Shown here in pieces: positions 34,389 through 42,854 of a stretch of 64,000 nucleotides of DNA. The translations under genes were made by a program, and so were the position numbers. The notes beneath the pieces are model-generated. The model saw nothing but the letters and a program-made list of their open reading frames with translations, was not told the origin of the DNA and made no database searches. The DNA is from Nibribacter koreensis. Lineage in GTDB: Bacteria; Bacteroidota; Bacteroidia; Cytophagales; Hymenobacteraceae. The DNA lies in contig NZ_BAABGX010000001.1 of NCBI RefSeq assembly GCF_039541795.1, forward strand, positions 682,001-746,000, read 5' to 3'. The first letter of the stretch is position 1. Each line of letters begins with the position of its first letter.

Positions 34389-35357
34389 ATGGCAGATCCT
34401 ATTTTCAAGCCTGAAGTTTTAGAAATGCTCAGCAAGCTGGAGCAGAAATACAAGCCTCTGGGCCAGGACCTGGCGTCTTACCTAGAGGGCCTCCTGCACG
34501 CAGACTTCCTTAATTACTGGGACTATATTCACTTGGACACCTTGCTAAGCCTGCAAAACCCAAGGACTAAGATTCCGGATGAGGAAATCTTCATCATGTA
34601 CCATCAGATTACTGAGCTGTATTTTAAGCTATGCCTGCATGAGTACAAGCAAATAGCTAATGACCCCGCTCCCACGGCCACCATGCTCACCATGCGGGTG
34701 GGCCGCATAAACCGCTACTTTGAGAACCTGATTGACTCATTTGAGGTGATGGTGGAGGGCATGGACCAGAAGCAATTCTTACAGTTCAGGATGACGCTCA
34801 TGCCGGCCAGTGGTTTTCAGAGTGTGCAGTACCGCATGATTGAGATCTGCTCCACAGACCTGCGCAACCTCACAGACAAAGCCAAAAGAGAGGCCTTGGG
34901 CTTACAGACCACGGATGAGGAAATGTTTGGCTGTATCTATTGGAAGGAAGGTGCCACCGAGGCTTCCTCAGGCGCCAAGACCTTAACCTTGCTGCAGTTT
35001 GAGGAGAAATACTCAGACCAGCTCATTGCCCACGCAAGAGAATATAAGGACAAGAACATCTTTGCCGTTTTTAACCGACTTACTTTAGAAGAGCAGCAGA
35101 ACGAGAAGCTGATCAAGCACCTAAAAGAGCTGGACAGCAACGTGAACGTGAACTGGCCGCTCATGCACTACAAGTCTGCCGTGCGGTACCTGCAACGCGA
35201 CCCAGACGTGATAGCGGCCACCGGCGGCACCAACTGGCAGAAGTACCTGCCTCCCAAATTCCAGAAGCGCATTTTCTACCCCAACATTTGGACCCAGGAA
35301 GAGATGGACAACTGGGGCAAAGGCTGGGTAAACAGCATCATTGGCGAAGTAGATTAA
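34389..35357 (+). CDS. Tryptophan 2,3-dioxygenase family protein
   Basis: A 322-residue helical protein of the heme-dependent tryptophan dioxygenase superfamily. YHQITELYFKLCLHE (near 73-87) corresponds to the IHQTYELWFK block of TDO, RMTLMPASGFQSVQYRMIE to the substrate arginine/SGFQS block, and HYKSAVRYLQ with ATGGTNWQKYLPP to the proximal-histidine and GTGGSSG regions. The last is altered (AATGGTNW), so substrate choice may differ from tryptophan. The ATG at 34389 (MADPIFKPE) is preferred; upstream codons are not family-like. No kynurenine pathway genes adjoin. The stop codon TAA is also the first letters of a downstream repeat array. Confidence 0.82.
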   Translation: MADPIFKPEVLEMLSKLEQKYKPLGQDLASYLEGLLHADFLNYWDYIHLDTLLSLQNPRTKIPDEEIFIMYHQITELYFKLCLHEYKQIANDPAPTATMLTMRVGRINRYFENLIDSFEVMVEGMDQKQFLQFRMTLMPASGFQSVQYRMIEICSTDLRNLTDKAKREALGLQTTDEEMFGCIYWKEGATEASSGAKTLTLLQFEEKYSDQLIAHAREYKDKNIFAVFNRLTLEEQQNEKLIKHLKELDSNVNVNWPLMHYKSAVRYLQRDPDVIAATGGTNWQKYLPPKFQKRIFYPNIWTQEEMDNWGKGWVNSIIGEVD

Positions 35358-35412
35358 TGTGCTAATTATTTAAAGTGCTGATGCGCTATTTTTATGCTGC
35401 TGATGTGCTATT
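35352..35412. repeat. Degenerate word array after the dioxygenase gene
   Basis: Repeats of TGTGCTAATT, AGTGCTGATGCGCTATT and TGCTGATGTGCTATTT begin at the stop codon of the preceding gene. The same vocabulary occurs as an inverted pair at 50656-50752. Only one orientation is present here. Confidence 0.65.
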
Positions 35413-35472
35413 TTTTTGATTTGGTTAAGCGGTTTTTTAGGCTTTTGTTTCAACCCATAATTAACCCTTGCC

Positions 35473-35496
35473 CTTGTTGGTGTTATCACCAACAAG
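35473..35496. other. Perfect 10-bp hairpin in long intergenic region
   Basis: CTTGTTGGTG pairs with CACCAACAAG around a TTAT loop. No T-run follows, so it is not an obvious terminator. It lies in the 442-bp gap 35358-35799, which also holds a word array, a 38-bp palindrome and a promoter motif. Confidence 0.6.
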
Positions 35497-35641
35497 CAAA
35501 CTAGCCGTTGAATCACATAATGAGAATTTTGATAGAAGAAATAACCTTCATTTCATTGTTGGTGCCATCCTAATAATCAACCTGTTTCGCAAACATTTAA
35601 TAAGAGCGAACCCTGTTAATTAGCATATTTATACATTAATG

Positions 35642-35689
35642 AAATTCGTTTTTGTCCTGTTTTCTGGGAAACAGGACAAAAACGAATTT
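35642..35689. repeat. 38-bp palindrome family, copy 10 (paired G-to-T/C-to-A change)
   Basis: Core 35647-35684. TTTTTGGCC is TTTTTGTCC on the left and GGACAAAAA on the right, a compensated change. Local AAATT/AATTT arms give a 48-bp inverted repeat. It lies upstream of the flavoprotein gene. Confidence 0.88.
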
Positions 35690-35720
35690 TCTTTTTCTGG
35701 GGTCTGTTACGGTTTGGTGG

Positions 35721-35728
35721 TATCTTTG
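35721..35728 (+). promoter_or_regulatory. Bacteroidota-type -7 promoter element
   Basis: TATCTTTG followed by CA matches TAnnTTTG well. It lies about 70 bp upstream of the flavoprotein start at 35800 and just after palindrome copy 10. The -33 element is weak. Confidence 0.55.
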
Positions 35729-35799
35729 CAGAACCAAGGTAATGCGTGGAGCATTGCTTTTCTATAACACTTTAAGGCTAACTACCTTACCTGTCCTTT

Positions 35800-37383
35800 A
35801 TGAAGAAAGAACTTGATGTGGTCCTGGCGCCAGAAGTGGCCTTTGACCCAACCTTGCTTGACCGCGAACTTCTCCAGCTTGCGGGTTTATCAGAATCATC
35901 TGTAGCTGAAGCCGCCTACATCCACAAGATCAAACGCTCCATTGATGCCCGCAGCCGCCAGGTGCAGGTAAAAATTCGGGCAGATGTGTACGCGCAGGTT
36001 CCAGATGTTTCTCAGCTCATTCCCACCCATTCTTACCCAGAACTAAAGCCAGACGCTAAGCGCGTTTTAATTGTAGGTGCGGGGCCGGCTGGTCTGTTTG
36101 CGGCTTTGCGTTGTATCCAACTGGGTTTAAAACCGGTAGTGCTGGAAAGAGGCAAAGATGTGCGTGCCCGAAGAAGAGATTTGGCCGCCATCAATAAAGA
36201 GCACATCGTTAACCCAGACTCTAACTATTGCTTCGGCGAAGGTGGGGCTGGTACTTACTCAGACGGAAAGCTCTACACGCGTTCTAAAAAGCGGGGTGAT
36301 GTGCAGCGCGTCCTTCAGATTTTTGTCCAGCACGGAGCCACCCAGGATATACTCTTTGACGCCCATCCGCACATTGGCACTAATAAGCTTCCCGTTTTAA
36401 TTGCACAATTAAGAGAAACCATCCTTAACGCCGGCGGCGAGATTCATTTTGATACCCGTGTTACAGACTTCATAGTAGAAGGCAAGCAGATGCGCGGCGT
36501 GCACACTGCCACTGGCAGCACATTTGAGGGCGAAGCCGTCATACTGGCCACCGGGCATTCGGCCCGTGACATCTATGAATTGCTACACGCCAAAAATATA
36601 CTGATTGAAGCCAAGCCGTTTGCCATGGGCGTGCGTGTGGAGCACCAACAAAGCTTGATTGACGGCATCCAGTATCACTGCAACGGTGACCGCGGAAACT
36701 ACTTGCCCGCAGCTAGTTATGCCCTAGTCCACCAAGTGGATTACAAAGGCCAGCAACGCGGGGTCTTTTCCTTCTGCATGTGTCCGGGTGGCTTCATCGT
36801 CCCATCGGCTACGGCTCCCGGCGAGGTAGTAGTGAACGGCATGTCTCCTAGCCGCCGCGACTCTAAGTTTGCCAACTCAGGGATTGTAGTCGCCATAAAC
36901 CTGGAGGACATGGACTTGAAAAACCACGGGGCGTTGGCAGGACTAAGAATGCAACAAGCCATGGAACAGAATGCCTGCGCCGTGGCGGGCGGCACCCAGG
37001 TAGCACCTGCCCAACGGTTACAAGACTTCGTGAAAGGCAAGTTGTCTTCTTCTTTATTAGAGACATCGTACCAGCCGGGCTTGGCCAGCGTAGACATGCT
37101 AGACGTGTTGCCTCCCATGATTGGTCAGCGGTTGCGCGGAGGCTTTCAGGAGTTTGGGTATAAGATGCGCGGGTATCTGACCAACGAGGCCCAGATTGTA
37201 GGCGTGGAAAGCAGAACCTCGTCACCGGTGCGCATACCAAGAGACAAAGAGTCCTTGCAGCATCCTCAGATACAGAACCTGTTCCCCTGTGCCGAGGGCG
37301 CGGGCTATGCGGGTGGTATTGTGTCGGCGGCCATGGACGGGGAGCGCTGCGCAGAGCAGGTGGCTTTGTTGATTCAGCGCTAA
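35800..37383 (+). CDS. FAD-dependent oxidoreductase (COG2509-like)
   Basis: A 527-residue flavoprotein. An N-terminal alpha/beta domain of about 85 residues precedes the FAD dinucleotide fold VLIVGAGPAGLFAALRC (about 88-104) and VLERGKDVRAR. NYCFGEGGAGTYSDGKLYTR is typical of this subgroup, then VILATGHSARDIYELL, FSFCMCPGGFIVPSA, and a C-terminal CAEGAGYAGGIVSAAMDG that closes the FAD site. The substrate is unknown. It is co-directional with the CoA-binding gene, with only a palindrome between them. Confidence 0.88.
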   Translation: MKKELDVVLAPEVAFDPTLLDRELLQLAGLSESSVAEAAYIHKIKRSIDARSRQVQVKIRADVYAQVPDVSQLIPTHSYPELKPDAKRVLIVGAGPAGLFAALRCIQLGLKPVVLERGKDVRARRRDLAAINKEHIVNPDSNYCFGEGGAGTYSDGKLYTRSKKRGDVQRVLQIFVQHGATQDILFDAHPHIGTNKLPVLIAQLRETILNAGGEIHFDTRVTDFIVEGKQMRGVHTATGSTFEGEAVILATGHSARDIYELLHAKNILIEAKPFAMGVRVEHQQSLIDGIQYHCNGDRGNYLPAASYALVHQVDYKGQQRGVFSFCMCPGGFIVPSATAPGEVVVNGMSPSRRDSKFANSGIVVAINLEDMDLKNHGALAGLRMQQAMEQNACAVAGGTQVAPAQRLQDFVKGKLSSSLLETSYQPGLASVDMLDVLPPMIGQRLRGGFQEFGYKMRGYLTNEAQIVGVESRTSSPVRIPRDKESLQHPQIQNLFPCAEGAGYAGGIVSAAMDGERCAEQVALLIQR

Positions 37384-37418
37384 CCTAAGGCTTGGTTCTC
37401 AGTATAAGGAGCAAGGTC

Positions 37419-37456
37419 CGTTTTTGACCTGTTTTCTGGAAATTAAGCGAAAAACG
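37419..37456. repeat. 38-bp palindrome family, copy 11
   Basis: The last base pair touches the ATG at 37457, so the element occupies the whole leader of the next gene. The right arm has diverged (TTAAGCGAAAAACG). Confidence 0.85.
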
Positions 37457-37816
37457 ATGAAAAAGACAGTGGTAATAGGCGCCTCAGACAATCCGTCAAG
37501 GTTTAGCTATAAGGCCGTGCATCAATTGAAGAGCTATGGCCATGAAGTGGTACCGGTGGGCATTAGACGCGGCGAAGTGGCCGGTCTGCCCATTGAGACA
37601 GACAAGCCGGGCATTAGTGAGGTAGACACGGTGACGTTGTACGTGGGACCCCAGAACCAGCCCAGCTGGTATGACTACATATTGTCTCTGCAGCCCAAGC
37701 GCATCATCTTCAACCCCGGCACCGAGAATTATGAGCTGGAGAAAAAAGCCAAGGAGCAGAACATACAGACCCTGCACGCCTGTACCTTGGTCATGCTGTC
37801 AGTGGGTAATTATTAA
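37457..37816 (+). CDS. CoA-binding domain protein (YccU-like)
   Basis: A 119-residue Rossmann-fold protein of the CoA_binding_2 family. VVIGASDNPSRFSYKAVHQLKSYGHEVVPVG (ends VVIGASDN and EVVPVG) binds the nucleotide, TLYVGPQNQP and RIIFNPGTEN follow, and a CxxV-type end TLHACTLVML closes. Single-domain members bind CoA or acyl-CoA; their role is not settled. The ATG at 37457 is preferred over an upstream TTG that lies inside the palindrome. Confidence 0.88.
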   Translation: MKKTVVIGASDNPSRFSYKAVHQLKSYGHEVVPVGIRRGEVAGLPIETDKPGISEVDTVTLYVGPQNQPSWYDYILSLQPKRIIFNPGTENYELEKKAKEQNIQTLHACTLVMLSVGNY

Positions 37817-37852
37817 GGATACAATAGCGGTTCACAAGCCGCCTATCTTTTA

Positions 37853-37904
37853 AAGGGAGCGTTTTTAGCCTGTTTCTAAGAAAACAGGCCAAAAACGCTC
37901 CCTT
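37853..37904. repeat. 38-bp palindrome family, copy 12 (extended arms)
   Basis: Core 37860-37897, with extra AAGGGAG/CTCCCTT arms unique to this locus. A T-rich run follows, so it can also act as a terminator for the CoA-binding gene. Confidence 0.87.
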
Positions 37905-38005
37905 CTTTTGTTTAAGTGCCTTATGGTCAAGGACTGCCTCGCGCCAGGATTTTGGAAAGGAATTCAGAATCCGTAACATTGCCGGTTTATCGTCCACCCT
38001 CTCCA

Positions 38006-39442
38006 ATGAAACAATTACTTACCCTCCTTTACTGCTTGCTGGTCTCTACCCTTCTGCAGGCGCAATCATCCCGGCATTTGGTGTCTATTGACTTATACAA
38101 CAAAGAGAACCGTGCCTATCTCAAAGGAGGCATTTCGCTCCCAGAGGTGGTGTTGCAGGGCATAGCCACCGGCAAATTGCAACCAGTCCAGATCAATTAT
38201 GAGGAAGGGAACTTGGTAAATATTTCTCCGATAGATTTTTCTAAGCTGATGGAAAAGACCGTTGTCCCTTCTGATGAGTTGGTGGACATTGAAAAATTAA
38301 ATGACACCCTGCCACCGGTGTTGACGGCTTATGATTTTCAATATGTGCTGTTGGATGACAGTCAATTTAAAGACAATGCTAAAAAGATAAATTACCTGGG
38401 CTTACGGTCGGCCGCGCCAGAGGATGTCAAGGTGCCGGTGGAGTTTTATGTGGCGTACAATGAGTTGAAACAGATACTAGACGCCCGGCAAGTGCTCTGG
38501 TACCAGAATGCCGGTGCGTTTACCTTGAATGAAAAGGTGGTGCATACCGCAGATGAGTACCTGGCCAGCATTATCAGTGATGCCACCTCAGAGGATGTTT
38601 ACAACCAGTACTTTCAAGTAAAGAAAACCAAAAACGGCCGCCTTGCCACGCTACAGCAGTATGGGTCGGACTATGAACTGATAAAAGAAGCGCCGGTCTC
38701 AACTTATGCGGCTACTGGTAAGAAGGGAGAAGTGCTGTTCATGAGCCAGGCCTTGCAACGTGGCCAATACAAAGCACACCAAGACAAGGTAATACAAACC
38801 AAGCTTCCGGAAGCCCAGGCACTTAAATACCAGCCTGCTTATCCTAAAAAGTTTACGGTCTATCAAACAGAGGGCATTTACCTGGATCACCCTAAAAACG
38901 CGCATTTCTTTATACCAGAGCAGGAGCTACCCGTTTTGTTGTTAGAGGCTGCCAGAAATAGGCGCATAGCTGCCTACACCAATGATTCCCTCTCCATAAA
39001 AATGACGGTAGCAGATCTCTCAAAACAAATGCAGATGGAAACCACCGGGGTTATGATTCTGGAAGTAGGCGAAAAGCCTGAAGAATCTAATGACGCAGCG
39101 ACGGTTGAAATGCTACCTACAGACCTCACGGTGCTGCAGATGGTGTGGCAAGTCAGCTTCAACCCGCAGGGAGAAATAGAAAGCAAAGTGCCTCATGCCC
39201 TTGGCTTGTTGGCGCCCGGTAAATTATCACCCACTGGCTTTGAGCAACAGGTTGCCTATTTCAGTTTCAAAGAGGTTTACGGCTTTCTAAAAGAGGATGA
39301 GAGGGCAAGGTATACGTCGCCTACCAAGGGCCATATGCTCAATGATCTGTTAAAAGAAAACTATACCTCGTTCTTACTTAAAACCTCCCACCTGAGCGTT
39401 GCCAGAAAAGAAAAGCAAAAGTACCCTCTGGTTATAAAGTAG
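38006..39442 (+). CDS. Exported protein with internal duplication, GldN-like
   Basis: A 478-residue protein with a signal peptide ending LLQAQ (about 18), started at the ATG at 38006. The two halves look related. In the first half LPEVVLQGIATGKLQPVQ, then NYLGLRSAAP, then VPVEFYVAYNELKQILDA; in the second LPVLLLEAARNRRIAAYT, HALGLLAPG, and QQVAYFSFKEVYGFLKED. This order recalls GldN/PorN, parts of the gliding/type IX secretion machinery, but the similarity is by eye only and no gld or por gene adjoins. It is flanked by palindromes on both sides. Confidence 0.55.
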   Translation: MKQLLTLLYCLLVSTLLQAQSSRHLVSIDLYNKENRAYLKGGISLPEVVLQGIATGKLQPVQINYEEGNLVNISPIDFSKLMEKTVVPSDELVDIEKLNDTLPPVLTAYDFQYVLLDDSQFKDNAKKINYLGLRSAAPEDVKVPVEFYVAYNELKQILDARQVLWYQNAGAFTLNEKVVHTADEYLASIISDATSEDVYNQYFQVKKTKNGRLATLQQYGSDYELIKEAPVSTYAATGKKGEVLFMSQALQRGQYKAHQDKVIQTKLPEAQALKYQPAYPKKFTVYQTEGIYLDHPKNAHFFIPEQELPVLLLEAARNRRIAAYTNDSLSIKMTVADLSKQMQMETTGVMILEVGEKPEESNDAATVEMLPTDLTVLQMVWQVSFNPQGEIESKVPHALGLLAPGKLSPTGFEQQVAYFSFKEVYGFLKEDERARYTSPTKGHMLNDLLKENYTSFLLKTSHLSVARKEKQKYPLVIK

Positions 39443-39467
39443 ACGCTGCTTTACTACAGTTAAAAAT

Positions 39468-39519
39468 AGAAACCCGTTTTCGGCCTGTTTTCTAGAAAAC
39501 AGGCCGAAAACGGGTTTCT
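39468..39519. repeat. 38-bp palindrome family, copy 13: perfect 52-bp palindrome
   Basis: All 26 base pairs match about the central TCTAGA (39491-39496). The core 39475-39512 carries the compensated TTTTCGG/CCGAAAA variant, and the local AGAAACC/GGTTTCT arms are unique. It lies between convergent genes and may terminate both. Confidence 0.93.
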
Positions 39520-39539
39520 TGTTAAAAAGTATATTAGGC

Positions 39540-39926
39540 TTACTTCTTGTCGTTGACGGGCAATCCGGCTTCTTTCAATGAGGTGAAGCCGCCAATGTTG
39601 TAGACCTTGGTAAAGCCGGCGTCGCGCATCTGTTGGGCCGCCTTGCCGCTTCGGTTGCCAGAGGCGCAGTACAGGTAATAGGTCTTGTCCTTGTCCCAGT
39701 CCTTAAACTCTTGCGTGAACTGACCACCGCTGAAATCTGAGTTAAGCGCCGTGTGCAAGTGACCGCTGGCAAATTCATCTGGCGTTCTTACATCCACCAA
39801 TACGCCTTTTTCTTTTTGGGCCAGACTCTTATACTGGGACGGTGACAATAGCTCTGGTGTCTTGCCTTGGGCGCAGGCTCCTAAAAAGGTCACGCAGAAG
39901 GCCATTACAAGCAGGATAGATTTCAT
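39540..39926 (-). CDS. Rhodanese-domain lipoprotein
   Basis: A 128-residue protein with a lipoprotein signal ending LGAC (Cys18) and one rhodanese domain: LVDVRTPDEFASGHLHTALN, then the active-site loop YCASGNRSGKAA with the catalytic cysteine, and VYNIGGFTSLKEAGLPV. It would transfer sulfur or sense thiols on the periplasmic side. It is monocistronic. The 310-bp region upstream (39927-40236), divergent with the sigma-factor gene, contains a hairpin at 40099-40125 and little else. Confidence 0.92.
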   Translation of the reverse strand: MKSILLVMAFCVTFLGACAQGKTPELLSPSQYKSLAQKEKGVLVDVRTPDEFASGHLHTALNSDFSGGQFTQEFKDWDKDKTYYLYCASGNRSGKAAQQMRDAGFTKVYNIGGFTSLKEAGLPVNDKK

Positions 39927-40098
39927 AATTTATATAGGTTAGTTACTATACTATAAATGATCAATTGCTAATTTAGCCAATAAATGAAACAGTAGCCGTT
40001 GTTTAGTACCCTATCTGTCATTCTTTCAGCCATCAGGTGTTCAACAATTTGTTTATTCAAAAAGATCAATATTTTTAATTGTATCGTAAAGAGCTAAT

Positions 40099-40125
40099 AA
40101 ATAACAGGTTATGGGCCTGTTATTT
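40099..40125. other. Hairpin upstream of the sigma-factor gene
   Basis: AAATAACAGG pairs with CCTGTTATTT around TTATGGG, in the divergent gap 39927-40236. It could be a regulatory site or a weak terminator. It is 112 bp from the GTG start. Confidence 0.5.
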
Positions 40126-40236
40126 AAATTTATGCATGAATTTGTCTTTTTTTCCCTTCGGCAGGCAACCAGATTCCCGGTGGTTGCATCTTACTATCAA
40201 ACAGGCACAACAACTATCGCTTAAACTATTACAACC

Positions 40237-40776
40237 GTGAACGAATTAGATCTGGTAAAGGCACTGCAGACCGGCGATGCAAAAGCCCAGCGCTTCTTGT
40301 ACGAACGCTACGGCGGCCCCATGATGGGCGTCTGCCTGCGGTACCTGAAGAATGAAATGGATGCGGAGGAGGTCTTGATCAACGGGTTCATGAAAGTGTA
40401 CCAACACGTAGACAGGTTTGAGCAGAAAGGTAGTTTTGAAGGCTGGGTACGCCGCATCATGGTCAATGAGGCTTTGCAGTACCTAAGAAAGAAAGAGCCT
40501 TTGCACCTGGCCATAGAGAAAGACCACCTGCACCTGGCCTCTGAGGATGCCGCCCCAGACAGTGACATGTCTGCTGAGGAATTGATGGAGATGCTGCATG
40601 ACTTGCCAGCCGGGTACAGAGCGGTATTTAACTTGTATGCCATAGAAGGATACTCACATAAAGAGATTGCTGAGATGCTCAACATCAGTGAAGGCACCTC
40701 AAAATCACAGTTAAGCAAAGCCAGAGCCATGTTACAACGCATGCTGGCAGAACAAGGAATCACGATAGATATCTAA
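40237..40776 (+). CDS. ECF-type RNA polymerase sigma factor
   Basis: A 179-residue sigma-70 family protein. Region 2 (about 20-90) has FLYERYGGPMMGVCLRYL, DAEEVLINGFMKVYQHVDRFEQKGSFEGWVRRI (ends DAEEVL and GWVRRI), and NEALQYLRKK. Region 4 (about 120-170) has LPAGYRAVFNLYAIEGYSHKEIAEML and SEGTSKSQLSKAR. The start is GTG at 40237; no ATG is near. It heads a three-gene run with a probable anti-sigma factor and an outer-membrane protein, a frequent Bacteroidota arrangement for envelope-responsive regulation. Confidence 0.92.
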   Translation: MNELDLVKALQTGDAKAQRFLYERYGGPMMGVCLRYLKNEMDAEEVLINGFMKVYQHVDRFEQKGSFEGWVRRIMVNEALQYLRKKEPLHLAIEKDHLHLASEDAAPDSDMSAEELMEMLHDLPAGYRAVFNLYAIEGYSHKEIAEMLNISEGTSKSQLSKARAMLQRMLAEQGITIDI

Positions 40777-40787
40777 CCTATACAGAT

Positions 40788-41636
40788 ATGAGCGCAGAAG
40801 ATTTAGATAAACTGTTTAGAGACAAGCTCCAGAACAGACCCGTAGCCCCCGCCAATGACGTCTGGGAACGCATGCAGGCCCGCATGAACCCACCCGTTGT
40901 GCAGGAAGAGAAAAAGCCGGTCATGTGGTACTGGTCTGCCGCCGCGGCCATTGTGTTGTTGATTACGGTGAGCATCTGGATGCTGAGACCCGGCCAGCAA
41001 ATCAACCAAGGGTCCGTGCCCATGGCGGTGCAAATAGAGAAAGCAATCCCTACTCAAACTTTACCTGAGACGGAAACCCCTCAGAATGAGGTAGAAAAAG
41101 AAGGAAATAAAATAATTGAAAAAATTCCTTCTACCCAGGCAACCGGCTCGCAGGCTCTTGCATCTATCAAAACAGAAGGCCGCACCGCAGAGAATACAAC
41201 GCCCACCGGTCCTTCTAAGAAAAGTGAAGTTGCCCCTGGCAGAAAACAAGTAAAGATGAGAACTGAAGTAGCCCCAATTAAACTGACCACCCCAGAACCA
41301 GAGATGTTGGCCCAGGCCACCCCTCCTGCTTCTAAAACGGTTACTTCTTCCTCCTCTGCCTCCCTAGGTTCTGCAGAGCCCATGGAGATCATTGTAAAGC
41401 TAGACAACAACCAGGCTGAACCTACCAAGCTAGCGCAAGCCCAGGTAGAGCCAGCCCAAGACAAAGATTACAACAACGGTCGTAGCACCGGCAAGATGAT
41501 GAAAGGCATCTTTAAACAAGTAAAAAATTTAAGCCAAGGCGAGAAAGTTGACCTCAAAGAACTGGGACTCAAACACTCCTATGCCTTGGAAACCACCATC
41601 GGAAACAAAAAAATATCTAAAACCATCACTCTCTAA
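40788..41636 (+). CDS. Probable membrane-bound anti-sigma factor
   Basis: A 282-residue protein. The first 44 residues form a short charged cytoplasmic part (LDKLFRDKLQN, VWERMQARM) of the kind that binds sigma factors. One membrane span follows (about 45-66, VMWYWSAAAAIVLLITVSIWML given by its ends VMWYW and SIWML). A long periplasmic part is rich in Pro, Thr, Glu and Ala with no known domain. It begins 11 bp after the sigma-factor gene. The role is inferred from this position and topology; no anti-sigma domain is certain. Confidence 0.7.
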   Translation: MSAEDLDKLFRDKLQNRPVAPANDVWERMQARMNPPVVQEEKKPVMWYWSAAAAIVLLITVSIWMLRPGQQINQGSVPMAVQIEKAIPTQTLPETETPQNEVEKEGNKIIEKIPSTQATGSQALASIKTEGRTAENTTPTGPSKKSEVAPGRKQVKMRTEVAPIKLTTPEPEMLAQATPPASKTVTSSSSASLGSAEPMEIIVKLDNNQAEPTKLAQAQVEPAQDKDYNNGRSTGKMMKGIFKQVKNLSQGEKVDLKELGLKHSYALETTIGNKKISKTITL

Positions 41637-41648
41637 AGTCCAATTACT

Positions 41649-42767
41649 ATGAAACGTATGTACGCCCTGCTCTCGGCCATTATGATGGCTGCTGCAATCG
41701 CCTTGCCTTCTCGCGCCGAAACAAAAATGGCTTTCCAGCCTGTAGCGCAAGATACTTTGATCATGAAGCTCAAAAACAACTCCCAGGTGTTGGTAGTGGT
41801 GAAAGACCTCAAGGACCTGAAAAGTATAAAAGCCATGAACCTGGACTCCCTGGTGTCCCTGCTGGACAAACACACCACCGAGATTGAAAGAGCCGGCTCC
41901 TCTGCCAGTGACCAACCCGTGACCATCACCGTAGACGGTGGCAACAAGAATCAGGACGTCAATATTACCATCACGCAAGACACCAAAGACGGCCGTCAGG
42001 TCATCAAGAAAGAAATCAAGAACGTGAAGATTGACGTGAGTGTAGAAGGCGATGAAGATGAGTCTAAGTTGAAAGTGAACGTGGGCAAAGACGATGACGA
42101 CGATGACGACGAGGAGAAAATCAAGATTCGTAATCCTAAGTCTGAATATGACTTCCAGATTGACCTGGGCGTAAGCGGCTGGGCCAACAGAAAGATTGAC
42201 GGTGGCGCTGATGGCCTCAACGATGTAGAATTAGACCTGACCGGCTCACGCTTTGTTGCCCTTAACTCAAAATGGATGTACCGTCTTGGCAATGAGAACA
42301 GCCCATTACGTTTGCATACTGGTTTCACCTTTGACTTTCATAACTACATGTTTGAAGACAACCTGATGCTGGTAGACAACGGAGAGCTTGCGGCGTTTGT
42401 AAAGGCAGACCCTTTGTCTCTGGAGAAAAGCAAACTAGCCACTACCACTTTCACGGTTCCTTTAGAGCTGGCGCTTGACTTCAGAAACAGCAACGGCAAG
42501 TCAAACTTTAGAATTGGCGCTGGTGGATTTGCAGGATATATGATAGGCAGCCACACCAAGATCAAATACTCAAGAGACGGGGACACCAAGAAAGACAAAG
42601 TGAAAGATGATTTCTACCTGGAAGATTTCCAGTACGGTCTCTCTGGATTCATTGGAATTAGAAGCCTTGAGCTTTTTGCCAAGTACAACCTAAGTGACAT
42701 GTTTGAGAACAACCGCGGCATGCAAGGAAACTCCTTTGCCATTGGTGCAAGAATCATGAGGTTCTAG
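41649..42767 (+). CDS. Outer-membrane beta-barrel protein with acidic linker
   Basis: A 372-residue protein with a signal peptide (cleaved near SRAE, about 23). A charged region about 30-135 contains VTITVDGGNKNQDVNITITQ and a run of aspartates (KDDDDDDDEEK, about 148-158). A C-terminal outer-membrane beta-barrel of the PorT/OmpW-like size follows (from about 165; ends SFAIGARIMRF with terminal Phe). The aspartate run could bind divalent cations. It is the third gene of the sigma/anti-sigma run and a plausible target or sensor. Confidence 0.75.
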   Translation: MKRMYALLSAIMMAAAIALPSRAETKMAFQPVAQDTLIMKLKNNSQVLVVVKDLKDLKSIKAMNLDSLVSLLDKHTTEIERAGSSASDQPVTITVDGGNKNQDVNITITQDTKDGRQVIKKEIKNVKIDVSVEGDEDESKLKVNVGKDDDDDDDEEKIKIRNPKSEYDFQIDLGVSGWANRKIDGGADGLNDVELDLTGSRFVALNSKWMYRLGNENSPLRLHTGFTFDFHNYMFEDNLMLVDNGELAAFVKADPLSLEKSKLATTTFTVPLELALDFRNSNGKSNFRIGAGGFAGYMIGSHTKIKYSRDGDTKKDKVKDDFYLEDFQYGLSGFIGIRSLELFAKYNLSDMFENNRGMQGNSFAIGARIMRF

Positions 42768-42806
42768 TTTGAAGACGCAAGAAATAAGATTTTAAATGTT
42801 GGAAGG

Positions 42807-42837
42807 TAAAATAGGGAGCTCATGGCTCCCTATTTTA
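42807..42837. terminator. Terminator of the sigma-factor operon
   Basis: A 13-bp stem (TAAAATAGGGAGC and its complement) with a 5-base loop and a T-rich tail on both strands, 40 bp after the barrel gene and convergent with the methyltransferase gene. Confidence 0.88.
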
Positions 42838-42854
42838 TTTTACTTAAGCCCAAG

